DNA of 64,000 nucleotides. It comes from Yponomeuta sedellus (lineage: Eukaryota > Arthropoda > Insecta > Lepidoptera > Yponomeutidae). Below the pieces are notes generated by a model. It worked only from the letters and a program-made list of their open reading frames with translations, searched no databases and had not been told where the DNA came from. The stretch lies in NCBI GenBank assembly GCA_934045075.1, contig OW203738.1, positions 5,571,487 to 5,635,486 of the forward strand, in the 5' to 3' direction. Shown piece by piece: positions 29,936 to 40,605 of the stretch (positions are counted from its first letter, which is position 1; each line of letters starts with the position of its first letter). Both the position numbers and the translations under genes were made by a program.

Positions 29936-30655
29936 TTCTCTAGACCACTTCCAGCCTCTTTATGTTAGGAACCAGGTTCCATGCGTAGGTGTAGACTAGT
30001 GGCTTGATAATTGAAATTAAAAACATTCCATACTTTTTCCTAACTTCCCTTCCTTATGTAGGTCGCCGGAGAACCGTGAACATTATTTAGCGATTTGTCA
30101 AAGAGCTCCTCAAGAGAGCCCGTATATTTTATTCCCAGGCTCGTGGCCGAGAATTACTCAGTGAAATTACATGGCAACTCGTTAAGGAATCCCCGGGATT
30201 AAAGAGTTAACCGAAAAAGGGTGGGGCGGCCCCGCGTCCGAGCGCCCGCGTCCGCAAAATTCTTAAACGTAGTCCCAAGGAAATGGGATGATTACTTCAT
30301 CAAAACACACTTTAAACGCATTACGTAAATCTAGTACCGTTCGTCTTAACCCCCCGTGTGGGGAGGCGTGGGGGCAGCCTCCCCCCACCCCAGGAAGCGG
30401 TGGTAAGACGATATGGCGAACGTGAGCGCCGTCAAGAAAACCTTGATTGCTTTTTTAATTAGTTTTTTTCTTCCCCCTTTTCGCATCTCGGTATCGTGCG
30501 GGAAATATGTATTCGTGGAGGTTTGCTTTTTATAAATGGGTGTGTTATGTCGTATTATGTACTCTGGCGTATTGATTGGCGTTTTGCTCGTTATTGACTG
30601 CTTGTTGTTTAAGGGTGGACTGTAGACGTTTTTGCGCTGTGTTCGTCTTGTTTAT
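29936..30655. other. Single-copy, partly GC-rich
   Basis: 30210-30260 and 30345-30400 are GC-rich. The latter has a strong hairpin (ggggaggc ... gcctcccc, about 30360-30385). No reading frame. Possible conserved noncoding DNA. Confidence 0.4.
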
Positions 30656-30659
30656 AATT

Positions 30660-30745
30660 TGGATTATGGAGAGAATTGAATTGAAAAGTACTTTATTGCA
30701 CAAAAAAAGGTTTGTACAAAGGCGAGTTTAATACTTAAGTAGTAG
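30660..30745 (-). mobile_element. LINE-H 3' end
   Basis: gaaaagtactttattgcaca aaaaaaggtttgtacaaagg cgagtttaata is the reverse of the usual end. Confidence 0.65.
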
Positions 30746-31540
30746 TTGAAACGCAGGTCGAAGTAAATTGAAAAACAGGGGCCCTTAGTTTAATAAAATC
30801 TTTTTTCATGGTCATATTTAGTTGGTTCTTAGACATTGATGTGACGTCATAGATAAAATAATTAGAGTTCACAATTTAATATAGGTACTATAGTTACAAA
30901 TTAAGTTACAACAATGACAATTAACAATTAACAATAATACTTTATTATTAGTATAGCACTAAGTCGTAAATTAAATAAATTAATAATAATATCAATAATA
31001 ATATATTTTTTTATTGCAAATAGTAAATTCGAAATATGATTACATGAAATTTGTTTTCAACAAAGGCAAACTTATCTCTAACAGAGACCTCTTCCAGCCA
31101 TTATAAATTCCAAAAAATATATACCACAGTTGGAAACAAGAATAGATTGTCACACATACTTATGTGTCAAGTAGGTAAGTAAATATTTAAAATGTAATGA
31201 TAAGCATAGCTAATTAAGCCCGAAATCAAAAATATTAGTTGTTTGCTTGGCAAAACACATTTTTAGTTAAATTGTAAATTTTAATTTTAGTTAAGCATAG
31301 GCCAACGCTGCTGCCATTGCAGTAGCCAACTATTGGGCAGGAAAAATATAAACTGGACGAATTGCTGACAAGAAAAGAAGAAGAAGTTACATTTTCAAAC
31401 ATTTCAAGCGTTTTGTATTTGAAAAGTGCCCTCCTAAGTTAAGCAGATGTTTTTCGTGTAAACAAGCACACGCAGTGTGGTCTGATGACTATCAAAAATA
31501 CAGATGACGTACAATTTCACTGCCTAATCTCCCTTGAAGT
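30746..31540. other. Unassigned AT-rich sequence
   Basis: 31300-31385 (gcagtagccaactattgggc ... gaagaagaag) may be another LINE tail on the plus strand. The rest is not recognised. Confidence 0.4.
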
Positions 31541-31835
31541 TTAACGACATCTCGGGCGCATGTGTGAGTGACACACGCTGCCTACACGCTGGGGGTAAAA
31601 AACTCACGCACACATAAAAAGGGAGCGACCGTCTTAAGCCGGGCCCCACTAATTTATAAGTTCTTTCGCTTTCATTATAATTATTATTCCTGGCAATTTA
31701 TTTTCGCACACGACGGGGCCCGGGGGGTGGTGGGGCCGGATTCTTCTTACAAATTCCCGCCTTTTTCGGCGGAACTTTACGCACCCTTTTCTTCGGCCCT
31801 TTTTGTTTTTCATTACATTAACTTTTGAGACGGCG
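31541..31835. other. GC-rich single-copy segment
   Basis: Contains gccgggccccac, gacggggcccggggggtggt and cgcctttttcggcggaac. An 86-codon frame (31568-31828) shows no motif. Base composition differs sharply from its surroundings; candidate promoter or conserved noncoding element. Confidence 0.35.
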
Positions 31836-31924
31836 GGCGCTAATGTGTTGTGTGTGTGTGGGTGTCATTTGTTGGTGCAATCAACGGGCATTGTTTCGCT
31901 TTTACAAGGCTGTGGATTTGCTTT

Positions 31925-31978
31925 TCCAAGGTAAGGAATGAATAAGATAGACAGAGAACACTTTGTTGTTCATAAAAA
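31925..31978 (-). mobile_element. LINE-H tail fragment
   Basis: gatagacagagaacactttg ttgttcataaa. Confidence 0.5.
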
Positions 31979-32140
31979 TAACATAACATTTACATACAGG
32001 CACATACATTGCTTCTGGCCCCACACTAGGATACCCTGTGTCGTGGGCACCAGAAACAACGATATCGCAAACATGTAAACATTCAAGACCTGGGGTTTTT
32101 TTGTCCCCAGCCGGGTTTTGGACCCGGAACCATTTGCATG
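31979..32140 (-). mobile_element. SINE-C, head-truncated
   Basis: (TTATG)n-type tail reversed at 31979-31995, core complete, and a degraded B box (ccgggttttggacccgg) near 32110-32126; the A box is lost. Confidence 0.78.
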
Positions 32141-32189
32141 AATTTGGAAATAACACAGATATTTCTAGAAGCTAAGATAGCGTTTTTTA

Positions 32190-32621
32190 GGCTGAGCGCA
32201 TGATGAGACGCAGGCGACGCAGCGCAGGGCAGCGTAGATTTTGTAAAGCATGGAACGTCATTGAGCTACATACGCTGCGGCGCAGGCACGGACATTTGTG
32301 TTTGCCCTGCTCTGCGTCTCGTCGTAGTGCCGGCACAGATTTCTGCGCGACGCATGCGCGTCGAGGCGTGTTTATTAATAATTGCAATGAAAGAACATTT
32401 AATTGAATTAGTTTGCTGTGAACCTTGTTTGTATGACACAAATCATCCAGACTATTCAAAAAGACATTGAAATAGTTATTATGGGTGAGAATTGCCAAGG
32501 AATGGAGCGAATAGTTGCGTCGCAGCATGCAGTGGGGCCTATGTTTGCCTCAACTGCTCTGCCCTGTACTGAACTGTAATGCGCTGTACTGCGTCACCTG
32601 CGTCTCAACATGCGCCCAGCC
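32190..32621. mobile_element. PIF/Harbinger-like deletion derivative, 432 bp
   Basis: Ends GGCTGAGCGCATGATGAGAC and, on the other strand, GGCTGGGCGCATGTTGAGAC, continuing through gcagg(c/t)gacgcag. TTA at 32187-32189 and 32622-32624 fits the 3-bp target of PIF/Harbinger elements. The subterminal DNA is GC-rich and the interior keeps a protein fragment. Confidence 0.75.
32387..32470 (+). pseudogene. MADF-domain N-terminal fragment
   Basis: Reads MKEHLIELVCCEPCLYDTNH PDYSKRH and stops. The spacing LI-LV---P-LYD--H-DY-KR is the start of a MADF (Myb/SANT-like) domain, a DNA-binding type used by insect regulators and by the second protein of some PIF/Harbinger transposons. Only about a third of a domain is left; the rest is presumably deleted. 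Confidence 0.65.
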
Positions 32622-32654
32622 TTATTTTTGAATTGGTTGCAAGAATACCACTAA

Positions 32655-32804
32655 CTAACGTTGAAGGAAAACGTCGCGAGGAAACCTGAGTGTCTAAGGT
32701 GTTCACGTACCAGGCTCGAGATTGCTATCCACGGTGGGTAAGCGTGGTGATCACGCTCCCTCTGAGAGAAGACCCGTGGCCTACAGTGAGAGGTATTATG
32801 ATGA
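32655..32804 (+). mobile_element. SINE-Q body
   Basis: ggaaaacgtcgcgaggaaac ctgagtgtctaaggtgttca, then ccctctgagagaagacccgt. Confidence 0.62.
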
Positions 32805-32900
32805 TGCCTTTGTAATCCCCACTGCTGGGGCACGGGTCTCTTTCTACAGGAAGGTTAGGCCATACTCCAACACGGGGCCAAGCCCGAATTGGGAGGTACA
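32805..32900 (-). mobile_element. 5S-SINE tail fragment
   Basis: ccccactgctggggcacggg, ggccatactccaacacgggg on the plus strand; the head is missing. Confidence 0.7.
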
Positions 32901-33692
32901 TAGGCTTGATTATTATAATAAACTTTAAATGTACAAATACAAGTGACAAATAGGGCATAAGACACAGGATAAAATAACATCCCTCTAGAGATATCACACT
33001 TCATACCCCTTTTTCTGAACCTGTGGTACAGCTTATTTGCTTCAATAAGATTTTGTCGTTTATTGAGCTAGACTGTTAAAACATAAACAATTTTGTTGTT
33101 CTACCTCTTTTCACTTCATTTTGTCTAATTTACATTTTTTTGAAAAAATATAATGTAACGCAGTACATGATTCTTGATTCCGAAATTACTTACTTGAATG
33201 GTTTTTCTGTATGAAAATTAAGTTATGTAATAAATTAAGAGACCCACATGACAACATGAATAAAAAAAGGGACACAAAAGCGCTTCCGCGAGTCAGGATT
33301 AAAGTTTCCACAGCAACGTATTAAAATCCTTAATTAACTACTTATGTACCGACTTCACAATTCCGCGGATAGTTCTCAAAATAATAAGAACGCCGCAGAA
33401 AACTTCGGCCGGACTCCGACCAAAAAACTTCTCAATACATAACACCTTAACTATCTCGCCGTCGTCTCCACAATTTCACTCGGAACTTTAAAGTACACAA
33501 TTTACGACGGGGTACCTCCACATGCAGCCAAGAGGAGTCTTGAGAACTTCCACGAAACAAAAGCGATTACGGCAGACTTCGACTACTCGAAAACAAAACG
33601 CAATTTTCTCTTAAGAAAATGAGGGGAACTCTTTCTCCCCATTGAAAAATCATCAACACCCCGTGTGTACCCCCAAGAAAGGGGGGCAGAGA
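32901..33692. other. Single-copy sequence
   Basis: 32901-33280 is AT-rich. 33285-33692 is more balanced, with no repeat and no long frame; it ends at the hAT target site. Possible conserved noncoding DNA. Confidence 0.4.
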
Positions 33693-33700
33693 TCTACGCC

Positions 33701-35135
33701 TAGAGTTGTGATTCTACCCGGGTATTTACCCGAAATGGGTAGATTCGCAGGAATATTCCCATTGAATCTACCCGACGGGTATTTATGAGGGTAAATACGT
33801 TTATTGGTGTTTTCGTTCGCTAAAATAGATTGCATTACCGTTAAATCCATTTTTACTCACTAGCCTCAGGACTATATTCAATATCTTTCATTCTTTTTTG
33901 ACGAAAGACCGAAATAAGTATATCTCAAGAAAATAACTTTTTTGTGATGGACTTATTTCATGAATTATTGAGAGATTGTTAAAGATTCTTACCTAGTAAT
34001 TATCCGCCCGAGAGTTAATAACCATAAATACCAGTTTCTACTGAGTATTTAACGAAAACTGACAGTAAATATTTTTAATTGGTTTTTTAGAGTAAAATCT
34101 TTTAGTTAGGGTCTTATTTGATCGGTATTGATGAGATCTTTGTTTAAACTTGGGGAGCATGGTCTGATGATAGCGCTGGAAGGTGTGTATGGGATCTCCC
34201 CAACGGATAGCAGTAGACCATTTGAGTTTGTACTTATTCGGTTAGTATTTATGAGATCTTTGTTGAAACTTGGTGACAAATTCTTAGATGGCACAGCAAA
34301 GTACCCAAATTCTAGTGCCATCATCAGAACCTTCAGACACTAGATCTTCACAACGGATAATAGGAAAATATTCAAGTTTCGCCATATTTAATCTGTATTA
34401 TTAAGATCTTTAGCAGAACTTTCTGATAAGATCTGATTACGGCAAAGTAAGGTGATTAGTTAGTTAGATCTGGGAAAAAGAACGTGGTTACAGGATCTCC
34501 TCAACGGAGAACCTAGAAAGATTCATATTCATTTATTTTATGATATTCATTTATTTGATTTCAATAAAATCAAATTAACAAAAAACATAACATACCGTAA
34601 CATATTCACACACCCGTATCGCGTACGCAGAGATCAGCGTTTGCCACTTGCCATGATCCTGACAGATCTTTTTCGCTTTATCAATATTTGTTACTCAAAA
34701 TCAAATTATTGAAATATTTTTGCAGTATTTCAAAAGTTAGTCTCAAACAATGGAGTCCTAGTAAAGAATAAATATTGAATTATATTTCGATTGGGTCAGA
34801 ATTTTTTTTTACATTATTGTATTATCATTTGATTTCACTATAAACATGGCAACATTGACAAAGGATTAATAACAAAATTTCTGTTTGCTCAAATTAGTCA
34901 TTAACTTATGAACCTATTTAGAGGCTAAAAGTTCTACCCATGCCGGGATTCAAACCCGCGACTTCTGGCTATCCGTGCCAGCACTCTTTCCAACTGAGCT
35001 AATGGGCGACTCACCGGCATCAGTGAAATTTCGAACCTCTTTACACTGTTCTCTGTATTACGTAGAGGGAGCGACATCTGGCTGAAGTAATTTGCACTAC
35101 TTGCAGCCCTGAGTACCTACTTTGCAATTAGGTTT
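33701..35135 (+). repeat. Left arm of the hAT-like element
   Basis: Pairs with 36897-38348 on the other strand. The 71-codon frame at 34128 has the same peptide (MMRSLFKLGEHG...) as the minus-strand frame at 37695, because of this pairing; I do not regard it as a gene. Includes LINE-G and IRT pieces that are mirrored in the other arm. Confidence 0.85.
34595..34682 (-). mobile_element. LINE-G 3' end inside the left arm
   Basis: Reversed cacttgccatgatcctgaca gatctttttcgc. Mirrored on the plus strand at about 37365-37450, so it was in the element before the arms were duplicated. Confidence 0.65.
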
Positions 35136-35140
35136 TACAT
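34911..35140 (-). mobile_element. IRT unit inside the left arm
   Basis: Reversed from aacctatttagaggctaaaa through the tRNA-like block to the ggttttacatc region; mirrored at 36897-37115. Confidence 0.75.
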
Positions 35141-35217
35141 CAAAATGATATCGCTGTTCCCACATGATTATCAGTGGCCTTTAACATCTAAGAAAGATGA
35201 TTTAAACAGCAACCGCG

Positions 35218-35400
35218 TCAGTTAGATACTTGCTTTTGGCACTTGCGCTGATGGCTAACAAGGCCTATACGAGAGCGACAACGCCGGTCGCAACGTCCGC
35301 AAACAAATTGTGTTCCCGGTGACGTTAGAGGTTGTGCCATTCGTTGGTGACGTAGATGGCGCTTTTGGGAGAGCAGATCGAACCAGGCATTGTCATCTAA
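35218..35400 (-). pseudogene. LINE zinc-finger C-terminus
   Basis: The minus strand reads SPGTQFVCGRCDRRCRSRIG, then LVSHQRKCQKQVSN and a stop. The C-x2-C ... H-x3-C knuckle after a basic run is a common last motif of some insect non-LTR proteins. No nearby RT remains. Confidence 0.5.
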
Positions 35401-35695
35401 CTGCATTATCATCTCACCTAACTGCAAAGTAGGTACTACCCGGGGCTGCAAGTGATGCAAATTACTTCAGCCAGATGTCGCTGCCTGTACGTAATACAGA
35501 GAATAGTGTAAAGAGGTTCGAAATTTCACTGATGCCGGTGAGTCGCCCATTAGCTCAGTTGGAAAGAGCGCTAGCACGGATAGCCAGAGGTCGCGGGTTC
35601 GAATCCCCGCATGGGTGGAATTCTTAGCCTCTAAATAGGTTTTCAAAATTGACCTTAGCACGGGTTAGTGTACTAAAAATAAAAAAAATATAATC
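35400..35695 (+). mobile_element. IRT unit in the centre of the hAT-like element
   Basis: Complete forward unit from cacctaactgcaaagtaggt to the tail (gaccttagcacgggttagtg). tRNA-like block near 35545-35618. Confidence 0.75.
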
Positions 35696-35884
35696 ATAAC
35701 CTTATGGGTCAATATACAAGAAATTATTTGAAATTATTAATTTTTGATTGAAGTATTATATTTACTGCTTTAAAATAATTTGTACCTAATGCCACTCTTA
35801 AATGATTTTTTTTATGCAAGCTCCCCGTTGTATTTTACAACATTGAAGCTCATTATATGGAAACATTAAACGACAATGATATTG

Positions 35885-36012
35885 AACAATTACTCAGTAG
35901 AAACTGGTATTTATGGTTATTTACTCTCGGGCGAATAATTACTAAGTAAGAATCTTTAAGAATCTCTCAATGATTCATGAAATAAGTCCATCACAAAAAG
36001 TTATTTTTAATA
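35885..36012 (+). repeat. Third copy of an arm segment
   Basis: actcagtagaaactggtatt tatggttatttactctcggg and agaatctttaa-aatctctca match 37993-38110 in the same direction and the left arm in reverse. Confidence 0.8.
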
Positions 36013-36770
36013 CAGTTGCTCAAAAAGTGGCGTATTGCAGGGACATATAGCGTGCAGGATGTGGGCTGTTACACACTCGTGCTTTTTTTACCTTTCCCGC
36101 ACTAGTGCGTTCTCTTTCCCAACTGTCAAAATAATGTCTATTAATTAAAAAAAACAACCAACCATGAAGTTTTTACTAAAAAAAATCATAGAATGGGTAT
36201 TTTTCCTTATGTCAAATATAGTTTGAACCACAATCAAACTCCGTGCACTGCTCTATGGTTTATAAGGAAACCACAGATAATAGACCGAATTTGACAGTTA
36301 TTGCTACAGAATTTATCTGTGAGGAACAACGCCCATTGTTATGATTATGATTTGAAAAAAATTATGATTCATGCAAATACGTCTATTTCTAAAAAGAAGC
36401 TACTAATTTGTTTCATTACTTTATTAATAGGTTTTTTTTTCATTTCATCTCATTAAATTTCATTTTCATTTCATATCAATAAAAAAAATCTACTGAAGAC
36501 TTGGCTGTATGGGCATAGTTCCCTTTGCCTACCAGAATGGGTGAAAAAAAAAAATCTCTGCTTATATTCTTTTACGGTTGGCGCCATTTTCCAAATAATT
36601 TTATTATTTTATTAGATTGCTTCATTTTTTCGCAACTGTATTAAAAATAGTCGTTCACTACACGTGCGGAACCGTCATTGCAACTTGTTCCGACTGTCAA
36701 CCCTCGCCTTCGGCTGCGCCTCGGCTCGGGTAGACATTTGTCGGAACTCTTTGCAATTGTAATGAAATAT
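36013..36770. other. Centre of the hAT-like element
   Basis: No frame and no transposase motif. 36680-36740 (gttccgactgtcaaccctcg ccttcggctgcgcctcggct) may be a further dispersed repeat. Confidence 0.4.
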
Positions 36771-36774
36771 ACTA

Positions 36775-37117
36775 TTTCTTGACAATTTTAAAAAGCTATT
36801 TAGAGGCTAAAAATTCCACCCATGCCGGGATTCGAACCCGTGACTTCTGGCTATCCGTGCCAGCGCTCTTTCCAACTGAGCTAATGGGTGACTCACCAAA
36901 CTGCAAAGTAGGTAGGTACTCGGGGCTGCAAGTGATGCAAATTACTTCAGCCAGATGTCGCTGCCTGTGCGTAATACAGAGAATAGTGTAAAGAGGTTCT
37001 AAATTTCACTGATGCCGGTGAGTCGCCCATTAGCTCAGTTGGAAAGAGCGCTGGCACGGATAGCCAGAAGTCGCGGGTTTAAATCCCGGCATGGGTAGAA
37101 TTTTTAGCCTCTAAATA
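36775..37117 (-). mobile_element. IRT inverted pair reaching into the right arm
   Basis: A reversed arm (36790-36895) flips at about 36897 to a forward unit ending ctaaataggtt. This is the common IRT layout, here at the inner edge of the right arm. Confidence 0.72.
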
Positions 37118-38348
37118 GGTTCATAAATCATAAGTTAATGACTTATTTGAGCAAACAGAAATTTTGTTATTTATCTTTTGTCAATGTTGCCATGTTTATA
37201 GTGAAATCAAATGATAATACAATAATGTAACATTTTTTTCTGACCCAATTGAAATATAATTCAATATTTATTCTTTACTAGGACTCCATTATTTGAGACT
37301 AACTTTTGAAATACTGCAAAAATATTTAAATAATTTGATTTTGAGTAACAAATGTTGATAAAGCGAAAAAGATCTGTCAGGATCATGGCAAGTGGCAAAC
37401 GCTGATCTCTGCGTACGCGATACGGGTGTGTGAATATGTTACGGTATATTATGTTTTTTGTTAATTGATTTTATTGAAATCAAATAAATGAATATCATAA
37501 AATAAATGAATATGAATCATTCTAGGTTCTCCGTTGAGGAGATCCTGTAACCACGTTCTTTTTTCCAGATCTAACTAACTAATCACCTTACTCTGCCGTA
37601 ATCAGATCTTATCAGAAAGTTCTGCTAAAGATCTCAATAATACAGATTAAATGTGGCGAAACTTGAATAGTTTCCTACTATCCGTTGTGAAGATCTAGTG
37701 TCTGAAGGGTCTGATGATGGCACTAGAATTTGGGTACTTTGCTGTGCCATCTAAGAATTTGTCACCAAGTTTCAACAAATATCTCATAAATACTAACCGA
37801 ATAAGTACAAACTCAAATGGTCTACTGCTATCCGTTGGGGAGATCCCATACACACCTTCCAGCGCTATCATCAGACCATGCTCCCCAAGTTTAAACAAAG
37901 ATCTCATCAATACCGATCAAATAAGACCCTAACTAAAAGATTTTACTCTAAAAAACCAATTAAAAATATTTACTGTCAGTTTTCGTTAAATACTCAGTAG
38001 AAACTGGTATTTATGGTTATTTACTCTCGGGCGGATAATTACTAAGTAAGAATCTTTAACAATCTCTCAATAATTCATGAAATAAGTCCATCACAAAAAA
38101 GTTATTTTCTTGAGATATACTTATTTCGGTCTTTCGTCAAAAAAGAATGAAAGATATTGAATATAGTCCTAAGGCTCGTGAGTAAAAATGGATTTAACGG
38201 TAATGCAATCTATTTTAGCGAACGAAAACACCAATAAACGTATTTACCCACATAAATACCCATTTCGGGTATTTACCTGGGTATTTACCCGTTTTGGGTA
38301 TTTACCTGGGAATATACCTTTCGGGTATATTCCCGCGACCCAACTCTA
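36897..38348 (-). repeat. Right arm of the hAT-like element
   Basis: Mirror of 33701-35135. Its outer 70 bases carry more gggtatttacc units than the left end, so the ends have evolved by gain or loss of that motif. Confidence 0.85.
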
Positions 38349-38356
38349 TCTACGCC

Positions 38357-39099
38357 GCCGACTTGCGTACGCTTTAATTAAAAATAAAACATAAGAACGA
38401 TGTAACTGGATGAGCCGAGGAGAGAAGGAAAAATGAAAGAGAAAGCCGACTGCCCCCTCCCCCACCTCTTTCCGCCCGGGGGGTGGAAACCGCGTCGCGT
38501 CAGTCGCGCGGCGGCCGCCAGGGGGCGCGGAGCTCCCGATAATGCGTCGTTCGACGGTACAGAACTTTCACTCCATCTGAAGCACGAAATTCGGGAACTT
38601 TTATAAATTATTTATGATTATTTCTCGGCTTTATTCTTCTTTATTTTTTACTTTATTTACTGACTGTAATTTTAAAATACTTGGTACAAATGAGTCGATC
38701 CAAATAGTCTGTGAAACTCAGTACCTACATTTTTTATCCATCGTATCTGCCATTTATATTTAACTGCTGCTCTTTTATCTTCCTTTTTTTTTGTTAATTT
38801 GCAATTTTAAACACGATCAGGGGCCTAATCATGCGTACAAAATCCTGTCGGAATGACGTTTGAGTTAGAATTTACTATGGAATTTTACAGTCCGACGATT
38901 GAAATCGGTCAGGATTTGCTGCTCGTAGCATAGCTCATACCTCTATTTGTACAAAAAAAAAACTATAACGTCACACACACACAGTAAATTAATTATAAAA
39001 CTATCGTTTTTAAAACGTGTTGTAAAAGGAGGTCTCAACCTACTAAATTCTGTTTGAAAAATTGCTGTGATAGAATTAAATATATTTATTTAATTCTCA
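38357..39099. other. Single-copy, GC-rich at the left
   Basis: 38440-38550 is strongly GC-rich (gcgcggcggccgccaggggg). Candidate promoter or conserved noncoding DNA. A (CA)n run lies near 38974-38984. No frame. Confidence 0.4.
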
Positions 39100-39445
39100 T
39101 GAAGCACTCTTGGCCTAGGCAAACCGAGTGATTGGAATCAATCACTAGGGTTAAGAAACAACAGGTGCAAGATGCAAGGTGACTGTCCCGTGACTACCGC
39201 TAGTGGCATATTTCCGTGTTCTTCCTTACTTCGCAAGGCACGTAAAGCCATTGGCTGTCACGTAATGGCAGTCGTTAAGCCATGTCAGAGGCCTTATGGG
39301 CGGCTTGATAACTTCTGACAGGAAGGCTCGCCACTGTCTTACAATCCTTCACAAACCCGGACTTGGCCCCCGTGGTGGAGTATGGCCTAACCTCCTTGCG
39401 AAGAAATCCGTGCCCCAGCATTAGGGACATATAAGGGTTGATAAC
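39100..39445 (+). mobile_element. 5S-SINE, full length but eroded
   Basis: gaagcactcttggcctaggc at the left. The 5S-like head has lost the cggtcag segment (aacaacaggtgcaagatgca). Tail agcattagggacatataagg gttgataacga. Confidence 0.78.
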
Positions 39446-39985
39446 GAACGATAATTATCATATATTTTTATAAACTATATTATTATGATAAGAGTGACCT
39501 TCTGTCACCTCTTATTCTACGGCCCCGGTCGCACGTTGCGCTGTCAGAAGTACAACTGAATGATACCACTTTTCTTGTCGCTAATGAAGACGGCGTCTTG
39601 AGTGCCTTTTTCTTACTAAAGCCTTCCTTTACGTCCATACGCTTTGCCTGATGAAAACATTTAATTAGCCCGTTGGGACGCAGCCTTTTTTCTTTTAAGG
39701 TGATTTGTCCCATCCGACATACTTGTCGTGGACTAGATTTTATGGGCTGATTCCCCTACCAAAGGTCTTTGGTGGCTGTAAGTGTATTAAGGCAGTTCTT
39801 CGGAGGGTACAGTTATAATTTCCTACTTCCGAAGTAAGAAATGCTTATTTAATAGTATTTATGCCCACTATACAATTTTACATACATTATCTAAATGACT
39901 ATTGAGTATTGAGTATTGACGTAGTAAACAACTTTCAACAAGTTGAAAACTTAGGATTTAGATCTTAACCACTTCTTTTGTTGGA
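39446..39985. other. Single-copy sequence
   Basis: A minus-strand frame of 76 codons (39483-39713) is rich in K/R/S and shows no known motif. No gene supported. Confidence 0.4.
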
Positions 39986-39989
39986 AGTA

Positions 39990-40080
39990 ATGTTGTTGAT
40001 GTTGCTTCTTGCATTAAGCCCGCCCTTGTACATTTACTCATGTAATAAGTGCAGTAAAGAATTAAAATAAATAAATAATT
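39990..40080 (+). mobile_element. LINE-H 3' end, degraded
   Basis: aagcccgcccttgtacattt ... gtgcagtaaagaattaaaat. Confidence 0.45.
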
Positions 40081-40084
40081 TAAT

Positions 40085-40182
40085 AACCTGGACTTGGCTC
40101 CCGTGGTGGAGTATGGCCTACCTGCTGCGATGCAGGAGGAGACCCTTACCATAGCAGTGGGGACACAGAAGGGTTGATATCA
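40085..40182 (+). mobile_element. 5S-SINE tail fragment
   Basis: cctggacttggctcccgtgg tggagtatggcctac to gcagtggggacacagaaggg ttgatatc. Confidence 0.72.
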
Positions 40183-40199
40183 TTCGAATTTAATTAAGT

Positions 40200-40457
40200 A
40201 TGATAAGAGGTATCCTGAAGTGGAGCTGGGCTGGTCTTGTCAGTCGAATGTACCCGGATAGGTGGGCGAAACTCGTTACCGAGTGAGTGCCACACGATGG
40301 ACATCGAAATCGAGGCCGGCCTAGAAAACGGTGGGGATATGATCTCAACAACCATCTTCCGGAGTGGTCTGAGGTGGCCCAGGACAGGAACCTCTGGACT
40401 GAATGTGGGGAGGGGGGCTTTGCCCAGCAGTGGGACACAAACATAGAGGCTACGTAA
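40200..40457 (+). pseudogene. LINE reverse-transcriptase C-terminus, fourth lineage
   Basis: Reads IRGILKWSWAGLVSRMYPDR, WAKLVTE, a TGA where TGG (W) is expected, VPHDGHRNRGRPRKRW, GYDLNNHLPEWSEVAQDRNL and WTECGEGGFAQQWDTNIEAT, with a stop at 40455-40457. The W-GH-like, RGRP-KRW--DL, A-DR--W and F-QQW motifs are classical for the end of an insect non-LTR protein. The single TGA is the only break. Confidence 0.85.
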
Positions 40458-40511
40458 AAAACAGAAGTATCCTAAGCCTAAGGCAAGATAAAAAGTATTA
40501 TAAACCAAAAA

Positions 40512-40605
40512 TGTAGCGAAAGAGATCTGTCAGAATCGTGGCAAGTGGCAGACCCTTGTCTCAGCCCCTCTGAGTTACAAGCGTGAGTTTATGTTATACT
40601 TTCTT
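40512..40605 (+). mobile_element. LINE-G 3' end
   Basis: agatctgtcagaatcgtggc aagtggcagacccttgtctc, then the degraded end. Confidence 0.7.

Larger units (their letters stand above)
33701..38348. mobile_element. hAT-like fold-back element, 4648 bp
   Basis: Ends TAGAGTTG (left) and CAACTCTA (right). The direct repeat TCTACGCC lies at 33693-33700 and 38349-38356: 8 bp, the hAT TSD length. The TAGAG start fits hAT ends. Inverted arms of about 1.44 kb (33701-35135 and 36897-38348) surround a 1.76-kb centre. No transposase frame was found, so it is non-autonomous. Subterminal DNA is packed with gggtatttaccc-type motifs. Confidence 0.82.

Noticed and set aside
34128..34343. Protein gene shared with 37695-37910
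   Set aside because: The identical peptide arises because the two positions are mirror-image arms of one transposon; there is no motif and no upstream signal.
40211..40457. Active LINE
   Set aside because: Only the last 86 codons remain and a TGA interrupts them.
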